A stretch of DNA of 64,000 nucleotides. It comes from Seonamhaeicola sp. Lineage in GTDB: Bacteria; Bacteroidota; Bacteroidia; Flavobacteriales; Flavobacteriaceae. Numbering within the stretch: position 1 is the stretch's first letter; every line of letters starts with the position of its first letter. Both the position numbers and the translations under genes were made by a program. A model generated the notes under the pieces. It had not been told where the DNA came from, did no database searches, and saw only the letters and a list, made by a program, of their open reading frames with translations. Location of the stretch: positions 62,001 to 126,000 of the forward strand of contig NZ_JANQJQ010000016.1 of assembly GCF_028281565.1 (NCBI RefSeq), read 5' to 3'. This document shows, in pieces, positions 18,311 to 27,242 of the stretch.

Positions 18311-18973
18311 ATGGATGTAATTAAAGTTGTACTGGCAGATGATCATGCATTGGTAAGAGATGGTATAAAAGCACTTTTAGAAGACCAAAATGGCATAGAA
18401 GTCATTGATGAAGCTTCCGATGGAAAAGAAGCTTTGGAAGTCATAAGCAGAAACAAACCACATGTATTAATTGTTGATATCAGAATGCCGGAAATGAATG
18501 GTATTGAAGTGGTTAGAGAAATGACTGCCAATTACAAAGATATCAGGACATTGGTATTGTCTATGCATGATTCCGAAGAATACGTAGTGCAATCCATTCA
18601 GGCCGGGGCCGATGGTTATTTATTAAAAGGTGCCAGTAAAGAAGAATTTTTAAAAGCCTTAAATAAAGTAGCATCAGGGGGCAAATATTTCACGGGTGAT
18701 GTGTCTGCCATCATTATGAACAACTTTGTAAACGGAACTTCTGTGCCATCTGCGCCAAAACAGGAACCTGCAGTATTACCATTTAAGCTCACCAAGCGTG
18801 AAAAGCAAATACTTAGTTTGGTATTGGAGCTTAAAAACAACAAAGATATAGCTGAAGAATTGCAAATAAGTAAGCGAACTGCAGAAGTGCACCGTTTTAA
18901 TTTAATGAAAAAATTAAAGGTTACCAATTTAAAGGAACTAACAGAGAAGGCTAAGGAATACCAATTGATTTAG
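18311..18973 (+). CDS. NarL/FixJ-family response regulator
   Basis: Response regulator of 220 residues. The receiver domain (1-125) has the acidic pair D10-D11, the phospho-accepting D56 in L-I-V-D-I-R-M-P-E-M-N-G and a conserved K near L-L-K-G-A-S. A LuxR-type HTH (about 155-215) includes L-T-K-R-E-K-Q-I-L-S-L and the recognition region I-S-K-R-T-A-E-V-H-R. It is the likely partner of the NarX-like kinase at 15640 and hence a nitrate/nitrite-responsive activator or repressor. Its half-site candidate is the TACTTA word in the palindromic boxes, which resembles the known NarL heptamer TACYYMT. Confidence 0.9.
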   Translation: MDVIKVVLADDHALVRDGIKALLEDQNGIEVIDEASDGKEALEVISRNKPHVLIVDIRMPEMNGIEVVREMTANYKDIRTLVLSMHDSEEYVVQSIQAGADGYLLKGASKEEFLKALNKVASGGKYFTGDVSAIIMNNFVNGTSVPSAPKQEPAVLPFKLTKREKQILSLVLELKNNKDIAEELQISKRTAEVHRFNLMKKLKVTNLKELTEKAKEYQLI

Positions 18974-19097
18974 GGCTTAGACAGTTTGATTTTCTTTTAT
19001 TAATTAAACATTTTGATCTGCTTTTTTAGTAAATCCTCAAAATCCCCTTCGCTAAATTATCAATCTCATATTTATTTTTAAATTACGTATTTTTTCT

Positions 19098-19144
19098 AAG
19101 TATTATTACGTAAAAATACTTAGATTTGTGTCGTAAAAATACGT
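19098..19144 (+). promoter_or_regulatory. narK promoter with three overlapping/adjacent boxes
   Basis: Three copies of the palindrome are packed together: AAGTA-TTAT-TACGT (19098-19111), ACGTA-AAAA-TACTT (19108-19121, sharing a half-site with the first) and TCGTA-AAAA-TACGT (19131-19144). The -7 element TAGATTTG is at 19121-19128, 13 nt from the start of the second box. The third box would lie at or just after the transcription start. This is the most box-dense promoter in the window. Confidence 0.7.
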
Positions 19145-19148
19145 AGTC

Positions 19149-20582
19149 ATGATAAATCTTCAAGCCCAAAAAGCAACTAAATTATCGCTTTTTAACCTTA
19201 AACACGTTTCAATACGTACATTTTGGATCACTGCCATATCATTCTTCATGTGTTTCTTTGCATGGTTTGGTATTGTGCCTTTTATGCCTGATGTTGTAAA
19301 AGACTTAGGGTTGACACCTGACCAAAAATGGAATTCCATTATTTTGGCTGTAACCGGTACGGTTTTCGCACGTTTACTGATAGGTAAATTATGTGATAAG
19401 TACGGACCAAGAATGTGTTACACTTTTTTACTGATGTTGGGAGCCATCCCGGTAATACTTTGCGGATTGGTTCAAACACCAACACAATTCTTAGTTTGTA
19501 GACTATTCATTGGGTTTATCGGCGCATCCTTTGTGATTACTCAGGTACATACGTCGTTAATGTTTGCTTCAAATGTGGTTGGAACAGCAAACGCTACATC
19601 AGCCGGTTGGGGTAATTTAGGAGGTGGAGCCAATCGCCTGGGAATGCCTATTATAGCTGCTGCAGTAGTAAGCTTTGGAGTTGCCGAGGCTGAGGCCTGG
19701 AGATATTCTATGATAATAGCAGGTGTGGTTTGTTTCTTAATGGGGCTTGTATATTACTTCTTTACCCAGGATACACCACAAGGGAACTTTAAGGAATTAA
19801 GAGAACAGGGAGTTGAGATTGAAAAGAAAAAAGATGAGGTAGGCTTTTTAGCGGTACTTAAAGATTATAGAATCTGGATCTTATTCATAGTATACGCTGC
19901 CAGTTTCGGTATTGAGCTAACAGTCTATGGAACTATGGATGACTACTTGCAGAATACGTTCCAGTTAGAGCGTTTAACGGCAGGTAATATTGTATTGTCC
20001 TTTGCCTTAATGAACATATTTGCCAGAACCCTTGGAGGATTCTTTGGTGACAGGTTTGGTAAACTAAAAGGGTTGAGAGGTCGCGTATTATTCTTGTCAT
20101 TCATTTTATGCGTACAGGGTATTATGTTGGTTACATTCTCAACAACAACCAGCATTGTTATAGGGTTTGTGTTCTTAATCCTATTTAGTTTAAGTGTTCA
20201 AATGGCCGAAGGGGCAACGTTCTCGGTGGTGCCGTTTATAAATAAAAAAGCAATCGGTTCTGTTTCGGGAATAGTAGGTGCCGGTGGAAATGTAGGCGCC
20301 TTTTTAGCCGCTCTTTTCTTAAAATCTAAATCGGCCTTAGCTGAAAAAACAGCTATAGCTGCCAATGCAGGCCTGGGGGAAGAAGCCGTAAAAGCAGCCC
20401 AGTCGGCAGCCTCTTCGGCAGCAGTATCACAAGGCTATTTTATTATAGGTTTGGTAGTTGTGGTTACGGGTGTTGTGGCCTTAGGAATTAAGTTCTCACA
20501 AGCTGATGAAAAAGCTCATGCACCGGAACCAATTATTGAAGGTGAGGTAGGAGAACTGCAACCTGTAAAAGTTAAAAGTTAA
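19149..20582 (+). CDS. Nitrate/nitrite transporter, NarK/NasA MFS family
   Basis: A 477-residue major facilitator with about 12 membrane segments. MFS loop motif R-L-L-I-G-K-L-C-D-K-Y-G-P-R follows TM2, and the nitrate signature G-N-L-G-G-G-A-N-R lies in TM5 (family form G-W-G-N-x-G-G). A second N-V-G-A-F nitrate-signature-like turn is in TM11. It imports nitrate and/or exports nitrite across the inner membrane. It lies upstream of the fused nitrate reductase but is separated from it by a terminator. There is a second uptake route, the ABC system at 58.7 kb. Confidence 0.93.
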   Translation: MINLQAQKATKLSLFNLKHVSIRTFWITAISFFMCFFAWFGIVPFMPDVVKDLGLTPDQKWNSIILAVTGTVFARLLIGKLCDKYGPRMCYTFLLMLGAIPVILCGLVQTPTQFLVCRLFIGFIGASFVITQVHTSLMFASNVVGTANATSAGWGNLGGGANRLGMPIIAAAVVSFGVAEAEAWRYSMIIAGVVCFLMGLVYYFFTQDTPQGNFKELREQGVEIEKKKDEVGFLAVLKDYRIWILFIVYAASFGIELTVYGTMDDYLQNTFQLERLTAGNIVLSFALMNIFARTLGGFFGDRFGKLKGLRGRVLFLSFILCVQGIMLVTFSTTTSIVIGFVFLILFSLSVQMAEGATFSVVPFINKKAIGSVSGIVGAGGNVGAFLAALFLKSKSALAEKTAIAANAGLGEEAVKAAQSAASSAAVSQGYFIIGLVVVVTGVVALGIKFSQADEKAHAPEPIIEGEVGELQPVKVKS

Positions 20583-20593
20583 TGAAAGAGTTT

Positions 20594-20621
20594 CCCTGAA
20601 CTCCTATTCAGGGTTTTCTTT
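20594..20621 (+). terminator. Intrinsic terminator after narK
   Basis: Hairpin CCCTGAA (20594-20600), loop CTCCTA, TTCAGGG (20607-20613), followed by TTTTCTTT. It ends the narK transcript 12 nt after the stop codon. Confidence 0.8.
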
Positions 20622-20630
20622 GAGAGTGTG

Positions 20631-20676
20631 TTATTCCCGCAATATAGCTGAGTTTGTTTTGGTTAAGCGGGAATAA
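20631..20676 (+). repeat. 10-bp perfect inverted repeat upstream of nasA
   Basis: TTATTCCCGC (20631-20640) and GCGGGAATAA (20667-20676) are perfect inverted arms around a 26-nt loop. It lies between the narK terminator and the nitrate reductase gene. With no U-run it is not a terminator. It could be an operator, an mRNA leader structure, or one more dispersed repeat. Confidence 0.55.
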
Positions 20677-20835
20677 CATTAAAGAATTTAACCGAAATTA
20701 AATTCTTTATTTCCATAGCCGATTTTTATCAATTTAATGATTTAAAAAGGCTTTTTTAAGGGTTTACTAATAATGATATGCAACCCTTGTTTTGTATAAA
20801 AATATTGGTTTAATTCGTTAAAAACACTGCTGTAT

Positions 20836-23800
20836 ATGATTAAAAATGAAGTAAAAACAACATGTTCTTATTGTGGTGTAGGATGTGGGATCATCGTTAA
20901 AAAAGACAATACCAATAAGGTTATTGTTGAAGGTGATAAAGACCACCCTGTAAATAAGGGAATGCTATGCTCTAAAGGCAGAAACCTGCATTATGTTGTA
21001 AATGATACTTCAGATAGGATATTATATCCTGAAATGCGTTGGAGCCGATCCCATCCCCGTGAACGTGTTAGTTGGGATGATGCTTTAGACCGGGCAGCAA
21101 ATGTTTTCAAATCCATTATAAAAAAACACGGTCCGGATAGTGTTGGATTTTATGTTTCGGGTCAAAGTTTGACCGAAGAATACTATATAGCCAACAAACT
21201 TACTAAGGGGTTTTTAGGAACTAACAATATTGATACCAACTCGCGTTTATGTATGAGTTCTGCGGTAGTTGGGTATAAAAAAACTTTTGGAGAAGACAGC
21301 GTTCCGATTGCTTATGCCGATATTGAATTAGCCGATACCTTTTTAATTACGGGAGCTAACCCTGCATGGTGCCATCCTATTTTATTCCAAAGGTTGGAAA
21401 AGCACAAAGAGGAAAATCCCGATGTTAAAATTATTGTAGTAGATCCAAGGAAAACCGATACCGCCAGTTTTGCCGATCTACATTTGCAAATTCTTCCGGG
21501 AACCGATGTGATTCTTTACAATGCCATAGGGCGTCGTTTATATGAACGTGGCCTTATAGATGAAGATTTTATAGACAACTATACAGAAGGGTTCGGTGCT
21601 TACAAGGAACAAATATTTAAAACCAGGTTGAGTGTTGCTTCCAAATTATGCGGTGTAGACGAAAAAGACATTAAGAAAGCTGCAGATATTATCGGGCTTT
21701 CAAAAGGGTTTATCAGTATGTGGGCTATGGGGCTTAACCAAAGTGTGGTTGGTGTTAATAAGAACGTAGCCCTTTTAAACCTTTCGTTAATAACCGGGCA
21801 GGTTGGAAAGCCGGGATCCGGACCATTTTCACTTACCGGACAACCCAATGCCATGGGAGGCCGCGAAGTAGGTGGTATGGCAAATCTTCTAGCAGTTCAT
21901 AAAGATTTAATGAATGAAGAGCACAGGCGTGAAGTGGCACAGTTCTGGGGTGTGGAAAAGATAAATCCAAAACCGGGATTAACGGCTACGGAGATGTTTG
22001 ATGCTTTAGAATCTGGAAAGCTAAAGGCGGTTTGGATAGCGTGTACTAACCCGTTAGTGAGTTTGCCTAATACCAATCGGATTGAAAAAGCCATGAGAAG
22101 TGCTAAATTTGTAGTAGTCCAGGATATTTCGCATCGTTCCGATACTGTAGCTTTTGCTGATTTAGTATTGCCGGCTGCAGGTTGGTTGGAGAAGGAGGGA
22201 ACCATGACCAATTCAGAGCGTCGTATTTCATATCTGCCTAAGGAAATTGACCCACCTGGAGAAGCAAGGCCAGATGTGGAGATTTTCTGTGATTTTGCGC
22301 AACGCATGGGCTTCAGAGGATTCAATTATGGTTCTGCGGAAGAGATTTATGATGAATATTGCGCCATGACCAAAGGCACTAATATAGATGTGTCTTACCT
22401 TAATTACGACCGATTAAAAAGTGAAGGGACGTTCCAGTGGCCGGTTAACGAATACCGACATGAAGGAACCCCGCGCTTGTTTCAGGATAAAGTATTTTAT
22501 ACACCCTCAAAAAAGGCTATTTTCAATGTAGCCACTACTTTAGAGAATACTTCGGTATTGCCTAACCCGGATTATCCGCTTGTATTGACTACAGGACGTA
22601 TACGGGACCAGTGGCATACCATGACAAAAACCGGAAAGGTATCAAGATTAAAAACGCATTACCCAAAACCGGTTCTGGAAATAAACCCTGTTGATGCCTA
22701 TCTGAATAAAATTAAAGATGGTGATATTACCGATGTAATCGGGGAGAACGGTAAAGTAAGAGTACGTGCCAAAGTAACTGAGGACATTAAAAAAGGCGTG
22801 GTGTTTTTACCCATGCATTGGGGTAAACAATTGCAAAATGATCTAAACCGTGCCAACAATCTGACCAACACACATGTAGACCCGGTGTCTAAAGAACCGG
22901 ATTTTAAATTTACCAGAGTAGCGGTTTCCAAATACGAAAAGCCCAAAGAGAAAATCCTCATCGCCGGAGCCGGAGCGGCATCATTCCGGTTTATTCAGGA
23001 TTACAGGGAGCACAATCAAAAGGATGAAATCCATGTGTTTTCTAAAGAGCCTAATTTGTTCTACAACAGGGTGTTATTGCCTGAGTATGTAACCGAAGAA
23101 TTAAGCTGGGAACAACTGCTCAAGATTAAACGGCTGGAGTTGGATAAGTTAAATATTCACTTGCACCCGGAAACCCTGATCACAAGTGTGGATTCTGAGG
23201 AAAAAGTAGTGACCGATAGCAAAGGGGAAACCCATGCGTTTGACAGATTGATCCTGGCAACTGGAAGCCGTGCGTTTATCCCTAGGGATGTTCAGATAGA
23301 TCTACCGGGGCGTTTCACCATGCGTAATAAAAGTGATGCCGATGAATTCAAGGGGTATCTGGATGCTACCGGATTACCACCGGAAGAACAACATGTGGTT
23401 ATTGTTGGTGGAGGACTTTTAGGATTGGAGTTGGCGGCAGCTTTAAAACATAAAAATGTAAAGGTTACCATAGTACAACGCGCTTCACGTTTGATGGAGC
23501 GTCAGCTGGATAAGGTATCCAGTAAATTATTGGCATTGGATGTTCAGGAGCGTGGCATTCAAATCTATTTTGATAATGAAGTAAGTACTGTATTTGACGA
23601 TGAAGAAACAGGCGAACTAAACATCAGTTTAAAGAGTGGAAAACTCATTACAGCCAATGCTATTGTATATGCCATTGGAACCATTCCAAATATTGAAATA
23701 GCTAAAGAAAATGGTATTAAATGTGGTAGGGGCGTTGTTGTTAATCAACATTTGCAATCCTCCAACCCGGATATTTTTGCCATTGGTGAAATTGCGGAGT

Positions 23801-24357
23801 TCAATAACCAGTTATTCGGAATTACATCTGCTGCCGAAGAACAAGCTACTATATTGGCTAACTTTATTGCAGGCGATATCAGCAGTACCTATAACGGTTC
23901 GGTTTTAATGAATATCCTAAAGTTCAATGATTTGAACTTATGTAGCATAGGCGATATAAATGTACCTGAAAATGATCTCAGCTATGAGGAAGTGATATTT
24001 ACGGATATTTCAAAGCGTTATTATAAGAAGTGTATAGTTAAAGACGATTTGCTGGTTGGTGCCGTATTGATGGGTGACAAGAATGAATTTGCCGAGTTTA
24101 AAACCCTGATAGAAAGCAAAATTGAAATGTCGGAGAAACGAAATACCTTGCTTAGAGGCGCTTCAAATGATAAACCCGTTATTGGAAAACTCATTTGTTC
24201 CTGTAGTCAGGTAGGCGATGGTAATGTAGAGGAAGCCATTGCAAAGGGCTGTACGGATTTTACCGAGTTATGCAAGCAAACAGGCGCAGGTTTGGGTTGT
24301 GGTAGTTGTAAAACCGAAGTTAGGGACATACTTAATAAATCAAAAGTATTAGCATAA
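20836..24357 (+). CDS. Assimilatory nitrate reductase fused to NirB-like FAD/NAD(P)H and BFD [2Fe-2S] domains
   Basis: A 1173-residue fusion. Residues 1-690 are a Nas/Nap-type molybdopterin enzyme: [4Fe-4S] Cys10, Cys13, Cys17 and Cys45 (C-S-Y-C-G-V-G-C), Mo-ligand Cys in R-L-C-M-S-S-A, and nitrate-reductase blocks such as S-L-T-G-Q-P-N-A-M-G-G-R-E. Residues about 698-1080 form an FAD/NAD-binding reductase like the N-half of NirB (G-A-G-A-A-S-F; G-G-G-L-L-G-L-E-L). The end (about 1120-1160) is a BFD-type [2Fe-2S] domain (C-S-C and C-G-S-C). The cytoplasmic enzyme would take electrons from NAD(P)H in one chain to reduce nitrate to nitrite, which NirBD then reduces. It overlaps the next gene by 1 nt. 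Confidence 0.92.
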   Translation: MIKNEVKTTCSYCGVGCGIIVKKDNTNKVIVEGDKDHPVNKGMLCSKGRNLHYVVNDTSDRILYPEMRWSRSHPRERVSWDDALDRAANVFKSIIKKHGPDSVGFYVSGQSLTEEYYIANKLTKGFLGTNNIDTNSRLCMSSAVVGYKKTFGEDSVPIAYADIELADTFLITGANPAWCHPILFQRLEKHKEENPDVKIIVVDPRKTDTASFADLHLQILPGTDVILYNAIGRRLYERGLIDEDFIDNYTEGFGAYKEQIFKTRLSVASKLCGVDEKDIKKAADIIGLSKGFISMWAMGLNQSVVGVNKNVALLNLSLITGQVGKPGSGPFSLTGQPNAMGGREVGGMANLLAVHKDLMNEEHRREVAQFWGVEKINPKPGLTATEMFDALESGKLKAVWIACTNPLVSLPNTNRIEKAMRSAKFVVVQDISHRSDTVAFADLVLPAAGWLEKEGTMTNSERRISYLPKEIDPPGEARPDVEIFCDFAQRMGFRGFNYGSAEEIYDEYCAMTKGTNIDVSYLNYDRLKSEGTFQWPVNEYRHEGTPRLFQDKVFYTPSKKAIFNVATTLENTSVLPNPDYPLVLTTGRIRDQWHTMTKTGKVSRLKTHYPKPVLEINPVDAYLNKIKDGDITDVIGENGKVRVRAKVTEDIKKGVVFLPMHWGKQLQNDLNRANNLTNTHVDPVSKEPDFKFTRVAVSKYEKPKEKILIAGAGAASFRFIQDYREHNQKDEIHVFSKEPNLFYNRVLLPEYVTEELSWEQLLKIKRLELDKLNIHLHPETLITSVDSEEKVVTDSKGETHAFDRLILATGSRAFIPRDVQIDLPGRFTMRNKSDADEFKGYLDATGLPPEEQHVVIVGGGLLGLELAAALKHKNVKVTIVQRASRLMERQLDKVSSKLLALDVQERGIQIYFDNEVSTVFDDEETGELNISLKSGKLITANAIVYAIGTIPNIEIAKENGIKCGRGVVVNQHLQSSNPDIFAIGEIAEFNNQLFGITSAAEEQATILANFIAGDISSTYNGSVLMNILKFNDLNLCSIGDINVPENDLSYEEVIFTDISKRYYKKCIVKDDLLVGAVLMGDKNEFAEFKTLIESKIEMSEKRNTLLRGASNDKPVIGKLICSCSQVGDGNVEEAIAKGCTDFTELCKQTGAGLGCGSCKTEVRDILNKSKVLA

Positions 24358-25793
24358 TGGAAGAGCGGTACAGGTTAATGATAAACGGAGGGGTTTTGTC
24401 TCCGGGAGAACTAAAATATATTTGTGAAGCTGCCGAAGGTTTAGGTTTGGATGCTATTTCTTTTGGATCTAGACAGGATATTATTTTTCCGGAAAAAATT
24501 GATGAAGCTAAATTTGATCAGTTTGATAAAATTAAGTTCGTAAAACCTAAAAGAGATAAAGTAGAGAATATAGCGTCTTCGTATGTGTCTGCAGAAATTC
24601 TCTCCAGTACGTCCTGGCTTACCAGTGATAAGTATTTATATATTTTAGAGCAGTTTAAATACAAGCCTAAATTACGGATCAATGTCACGGATCCAAAGCA
24701 AAGATTAGTACCGCTTTTTACAGGAAATGTAAACTTCATAGCTTCTGAGCATGAAGATTATTGGTATATGTATGTCAGGCTTCCCGGTTGGAAAAAAACG
24801 CTTATGTATCCGGCGTTGATCTATAGCTGGGATATGGATAAGATTGAAAGAGCTATTGAAAGTATTCTAATTGAAGAACCTGAAACCATAGAAACTGTTT
24901 TTGAGTTAGTTAGTGATGCCGTAGATACCAATAACAGGACTGTAGATACTCCTTTGGATGTCCGGTTTTACCCATTCCCTTATTATGAAGGCATGAACCG
25001 TATTGGAACGGACCGATACTGGCTTGGGTTATATTGGAGGAACAACAGATATGATTTGGCATTTTTAAAAGCGATGTGTGATTTGTGTTCTGAAAATAAA
25101 ATTGGTAAAATATCAATCACACCATGGAAATCATTTATTGTAAAGGGTATTCCTGAAAAGACCAGGTTGCAATGGGAAAAGCTTTTAGGTAAGTTTGGTA
25201 TCAATGTGAGGCACTCCATGTTAGAGATGAATTGGCATGTGCCGGTAAATGACAAAGAAGCTTTAAATCTGAAAAAGTACCTGGTTACTAATTTTGATCA
25301 AAATGATATTAGTACCTATGGTTTAACTTTTGGAATTACCAGTTATGATAGCGACACTTATAATTTTACTTCCATTGTTGTTGAAAAAAACAGGCAACCT
25401 GATAATATTGGAGACTTCAAAATAAGGGACACCTATAATTTGTTGTATGCTAAAAATTTCGATCCAAATACCAGAGAATATATTATGCACGTACAGGACG
25501 TGGATAAAGTGGAACTTCCCGGGTTATTAATGGAATTAAGTAAATTATATTTTGAGCAATTAGGTAATGAAAGGGAGGAAGAGGAAGACCATGCGGTACA
25601 AAAAGAGGTTATTGAAGAAAGTGTTTATCAATGTTCCGATTGTTTGACTGTTTATAGCGAAGTGTATGGTGACATTACCCAGGATATAGAACCTAACACA
25701 CCGTTTGAAGCCTTACCGGACAGCTATGAATGTTCACTTTGTGAAGCTCCTAAAAGTAGTTTCGAGAAAAAGGTTTTGGTTAAACAAGCTTAG
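24357..25793 (+). CDS. Rubredoxin-tailed protein with degenerate sulfite/nitrite-reductase ferredoxin-like halves
   Basis: A 478-residue protein translationally coupled to nasA (TAATG overlap). The N-terminal part (M-I-N-G-G-V-L-S-P-G-E-L) and a second copy around residues 235-270 (L-A-F-L-K-A-M-C-D-L and I-T-P-W-K-S-F-I-V-K-G) resemble the two ferredoxin-like half domains of sirohaem sulfite/nitrite reductases. The sirohaem/[4Fe-4S] Cys motifs (C-x5-C, C-x3-C) are missing, so catalysis is not expected. The C-terminus (about 425-465) is a rubredoxin: C-S-D-C, then T-P-F-E-A-L-P, then C-S-L-C. It may be an electron donor, an assembly partner or a specificity subunit of the nitrate reductase. 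The domain pairing is unusual; the coupling makes a nitrate role likely. Confidence 0.8.
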   Translation: MEERYRLMINGGVLSPGELKYICEAAEGLGLDAISFGSRQDIIFPEKIDEAKFDQFDKIKFVKPKRDKVENIASSYVSAEILSSTSWLTSDKYLYILEQFKYKPKLRINVTDPKQRLVPLFTGNVNFIASEHEDYWYMYVRLPGWKKTLMYPALIYSWDMDKIERAIESILIEEPETIETVFELVSDAVDTNNRTVDTPLDVRFYPFPYYEGMNRIGTDRYWLGLYWRNNRYDLAFLKAMCDLCSENKIGKISITPWKSFIVKGIPEKTRLQWEKLLGKFGINVRHSMLEMNWHVPVNDKEALNLKKYLVTNFDQNDISTYGLTFGITSYDSDTYNFTSIVVEKNRQPDNIGDFKIRDTYNLLYAKNFDPNTREYIMHVQDVDKVELPGLLMELSKLYFEQLGNEREEEEDHAVQKEVIEESVYQCSDCLTVYSEVYGDITQDIEPNTPFEALPDSYECSLCEAPKSSFEKKVLVKQA

Positions 25794-26266
25794 CCGGATT
25801 ACAATTTTAACAAACTAAGCCGGGTGCCGGGAGATGATTTGAATAATTCCGACCGGATTTTGTATTCCCTACTCTGAAATACTTCATTATAATTAAGTCC
25901 TAATGAAAAAGTACGCCGGTTTGCCACCCTTTTATAAACTTAGTTGGTTGGTCAATCATTAATGAAAACCATATTTCGGTTTTACGATACCTGCGGATGG
26001 AGCATCTGTTAAATTAGGATCAAAAAGTCAGGTAAATATGACCTAAATACCTGGCTTAAATCTCAATACTTTATTCGGTTTTTAATAACAGTATTATCGT
26101 GTGCGAGCACAGAATCATACAATCGTAAAACTTTTAAAATTAATAGGGTAGAGATTGGTTATTTTAAAATTTTATTATACATTTAAGTGACCCGCTTCTA
26201 GATAGAAAACCATTTTCTATACTATTTTTTCTCTGTTATTAATAAACTAAACTACTTACTCACATT
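25794..26266. other. Intergenic region, 473 bp, no gene seen
   Basis: No credible reading frame, RNA or full terminator was found between the rubredoxin-tailed gene and the small heat-shock gene. Near 25819 there is a GC-rich patch (GCCGGGTGCCGGGAG) but no perfect stem. The A+T-rich distal part near 26200 has a small inverted repeat (TAGAAAACC...TTTTCTA), perhaps part of the hsp20 promoter. The unit boundary between nitrate assimilation and the H-NOX region lies here. Confidence 0.4.
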
Positions 26267-26650
26267 ATGATACCCGCTACCAATACGCCCCTTAACAGAA
26301 GACGTAAAAGTATAATTAGCAATGCTTCTAAAGACCGTTTACAACAAAAACCTGCAAAGAATACTTTTAAACTTAATGAGACTGAATTAGGGTTTCATTA
26401 CGAGATTAAAATTCCGGGTTATATCAAAGATGATTTCAGGTTTTATATTAGCGGAAATAATCTGGTAATAACCACGGATAAAAGTAAAACCACACCGGCC
26501 ACTGAAGGGACTCATAAAAAACATAACTATTGTTATCCTTCTGCATTGTTTAAAATGAATATAGCGCTTCCAAAGAAGCCTATTAAAAAGAAGATTACGG
26601 TGGAGTACAGAAACGAAATTCTGTATTTTAGTTTATTTAAGCTAGATTAA
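26267..26650 (+). CDS. Small heat-shock protein, Hsp20/alpha-crystallin family
   Basis: A 127-residue protein. A basic N-terminal tail (about 1-45) precedes a short alpha-crystallin domain: F-H-Y-E-I-K-I-P-G-Y-I-K-D-D-F, then N-N-L-V-I-T-T-D-K and a final V-E-Y-R-N-E-I-L-Y-F-S-L. These strands fit the Hsp20 pattern of I-x-L-P-G-x-x-K-x-D-F and N-x-L-x-I. The usual C-terminal I-x-I tail is missing, so oligomerisation may be weak. It is an ATP-independent holdase. It is transcribed toward the H-NOX genes but separated from them by a 181-bp gap containing a LytTR-like site. Confidence 0.8.
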   Translation: MIPATNTPLNRRRKSIISNASKDRLQQKPAKNTFKLNETELGFHYEIKIPGYIKDDFRFYISGNNLVITTDKSKTTPATEGTHKKHNYCYPSALFKMNIALPKKPIKKKITVEYRNEILYFSLFKLD

Positions 26651-26719
26651 TCTAAAGCAGAAATAGCTATAATCTTATAATTTATTTCCGATAGTTGTTA
26701 AGGATAATGGATTAAAACC

Positions 26720-26781
26720 ATTCGTCGACACTTAATGTCGATTCACCTACACTTAAATTCTTATTAACGAAAGTAATTTTA
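26720..26781 (+). promoter_or_regulatory. LytTR-like direct-repeat site upstream of the H-NOX operon
   Basis: ATTCGTCGACA (26720-26730) and ATTCACCTACA (26741-26751) are direct repeats exactly 21 bp apart, matching an ATTCAxCxAxA consensus also seen upstream of three other units. A -7-like TAATTTTA lies at 26774-26781, 33 bp from the proximal repeat. If the LytTR regulator at 30205 binds here, the phosphorelay operon is autoregulated. Confidence 0.65.
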
Positions 26782-26831
26782 TTAAGTGCGCGCTCTTTTT
26801 TAACTTCATCATTTAAAGCAGGAGCGGCATT

Positions 26832-27242
26832 ATGAATACTTTAAACATATTACTTATTGAGGATGATATGATTGAAGTTATGAAATTGAACAGAACCATT
26901 TCAAAACTTCAGCTCAATCATAAGATAATTGAGGCCAACAACGGAGAAGAAGCCTTAAAGATTTTGAGAAAAAAAGAAAAACTTCCTGATATAATTTTAT
27001 TAGATTTAAACATGCCAAAGATTAATGGCATTGAATTCCTGAATATGCTTAAAAAAGATGATACGCTAAGATATATCCCAACCATTGTTTTAACAACCTC
27101 CAATAATCAAAAAGATTTATTGGAATGTTATAAGATTGGGATTGCGGGATATGTTTTAAAGCCGTTAAAGTATGAGACGTATGTTTCAAAAATTGAAAAG
27201 CTTCTGGCGTATTGGAGTATTAACGAATTAAAACAAATTTAA
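26832..27242 (+). CDS. Single-domain response regulator (CheY/Rcp1-like)
   Basis: A 136-residue stand-alone receiver domain. The acidic residues lie in L-L-I-E-D-D-M-I-E-V, the phospho-acceptor Asp in I-I-L-L-D-L-N-M-P-K-I-N-G, the switch Thr in V-L-T-T-S and the conserved Lys in V-L-K-P-L. There is no output domain, so it must work by protein contact or act as a phosphate sink or shuttle. It sits immediately before the H-NOX gene and would compete with the LytTR regulator for phosphoryl groups from the kinase/HPt. Confidence 0.9.
   Translation: MNTLNILLIEDDMIEVMKLNRTISKLQLNHKIIEANNGEEALKILRKKEKLPDIILLDLNMPKINGIEFLNMLKKDDTLRYIPTIVLTTSNNQKDLLECYKIGIAGYVLKPLKYETYVSKIEKLLAYWSINELKQI

Noticed and set aside
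24357-25793. Second sirohaem nitrite or sulfite reductase
   Set aside because: The cysteine ligands for sirohaem/[4Fe-4S] are absent; only the ferredoxin-like halves and a rubredoxin tail are seen.
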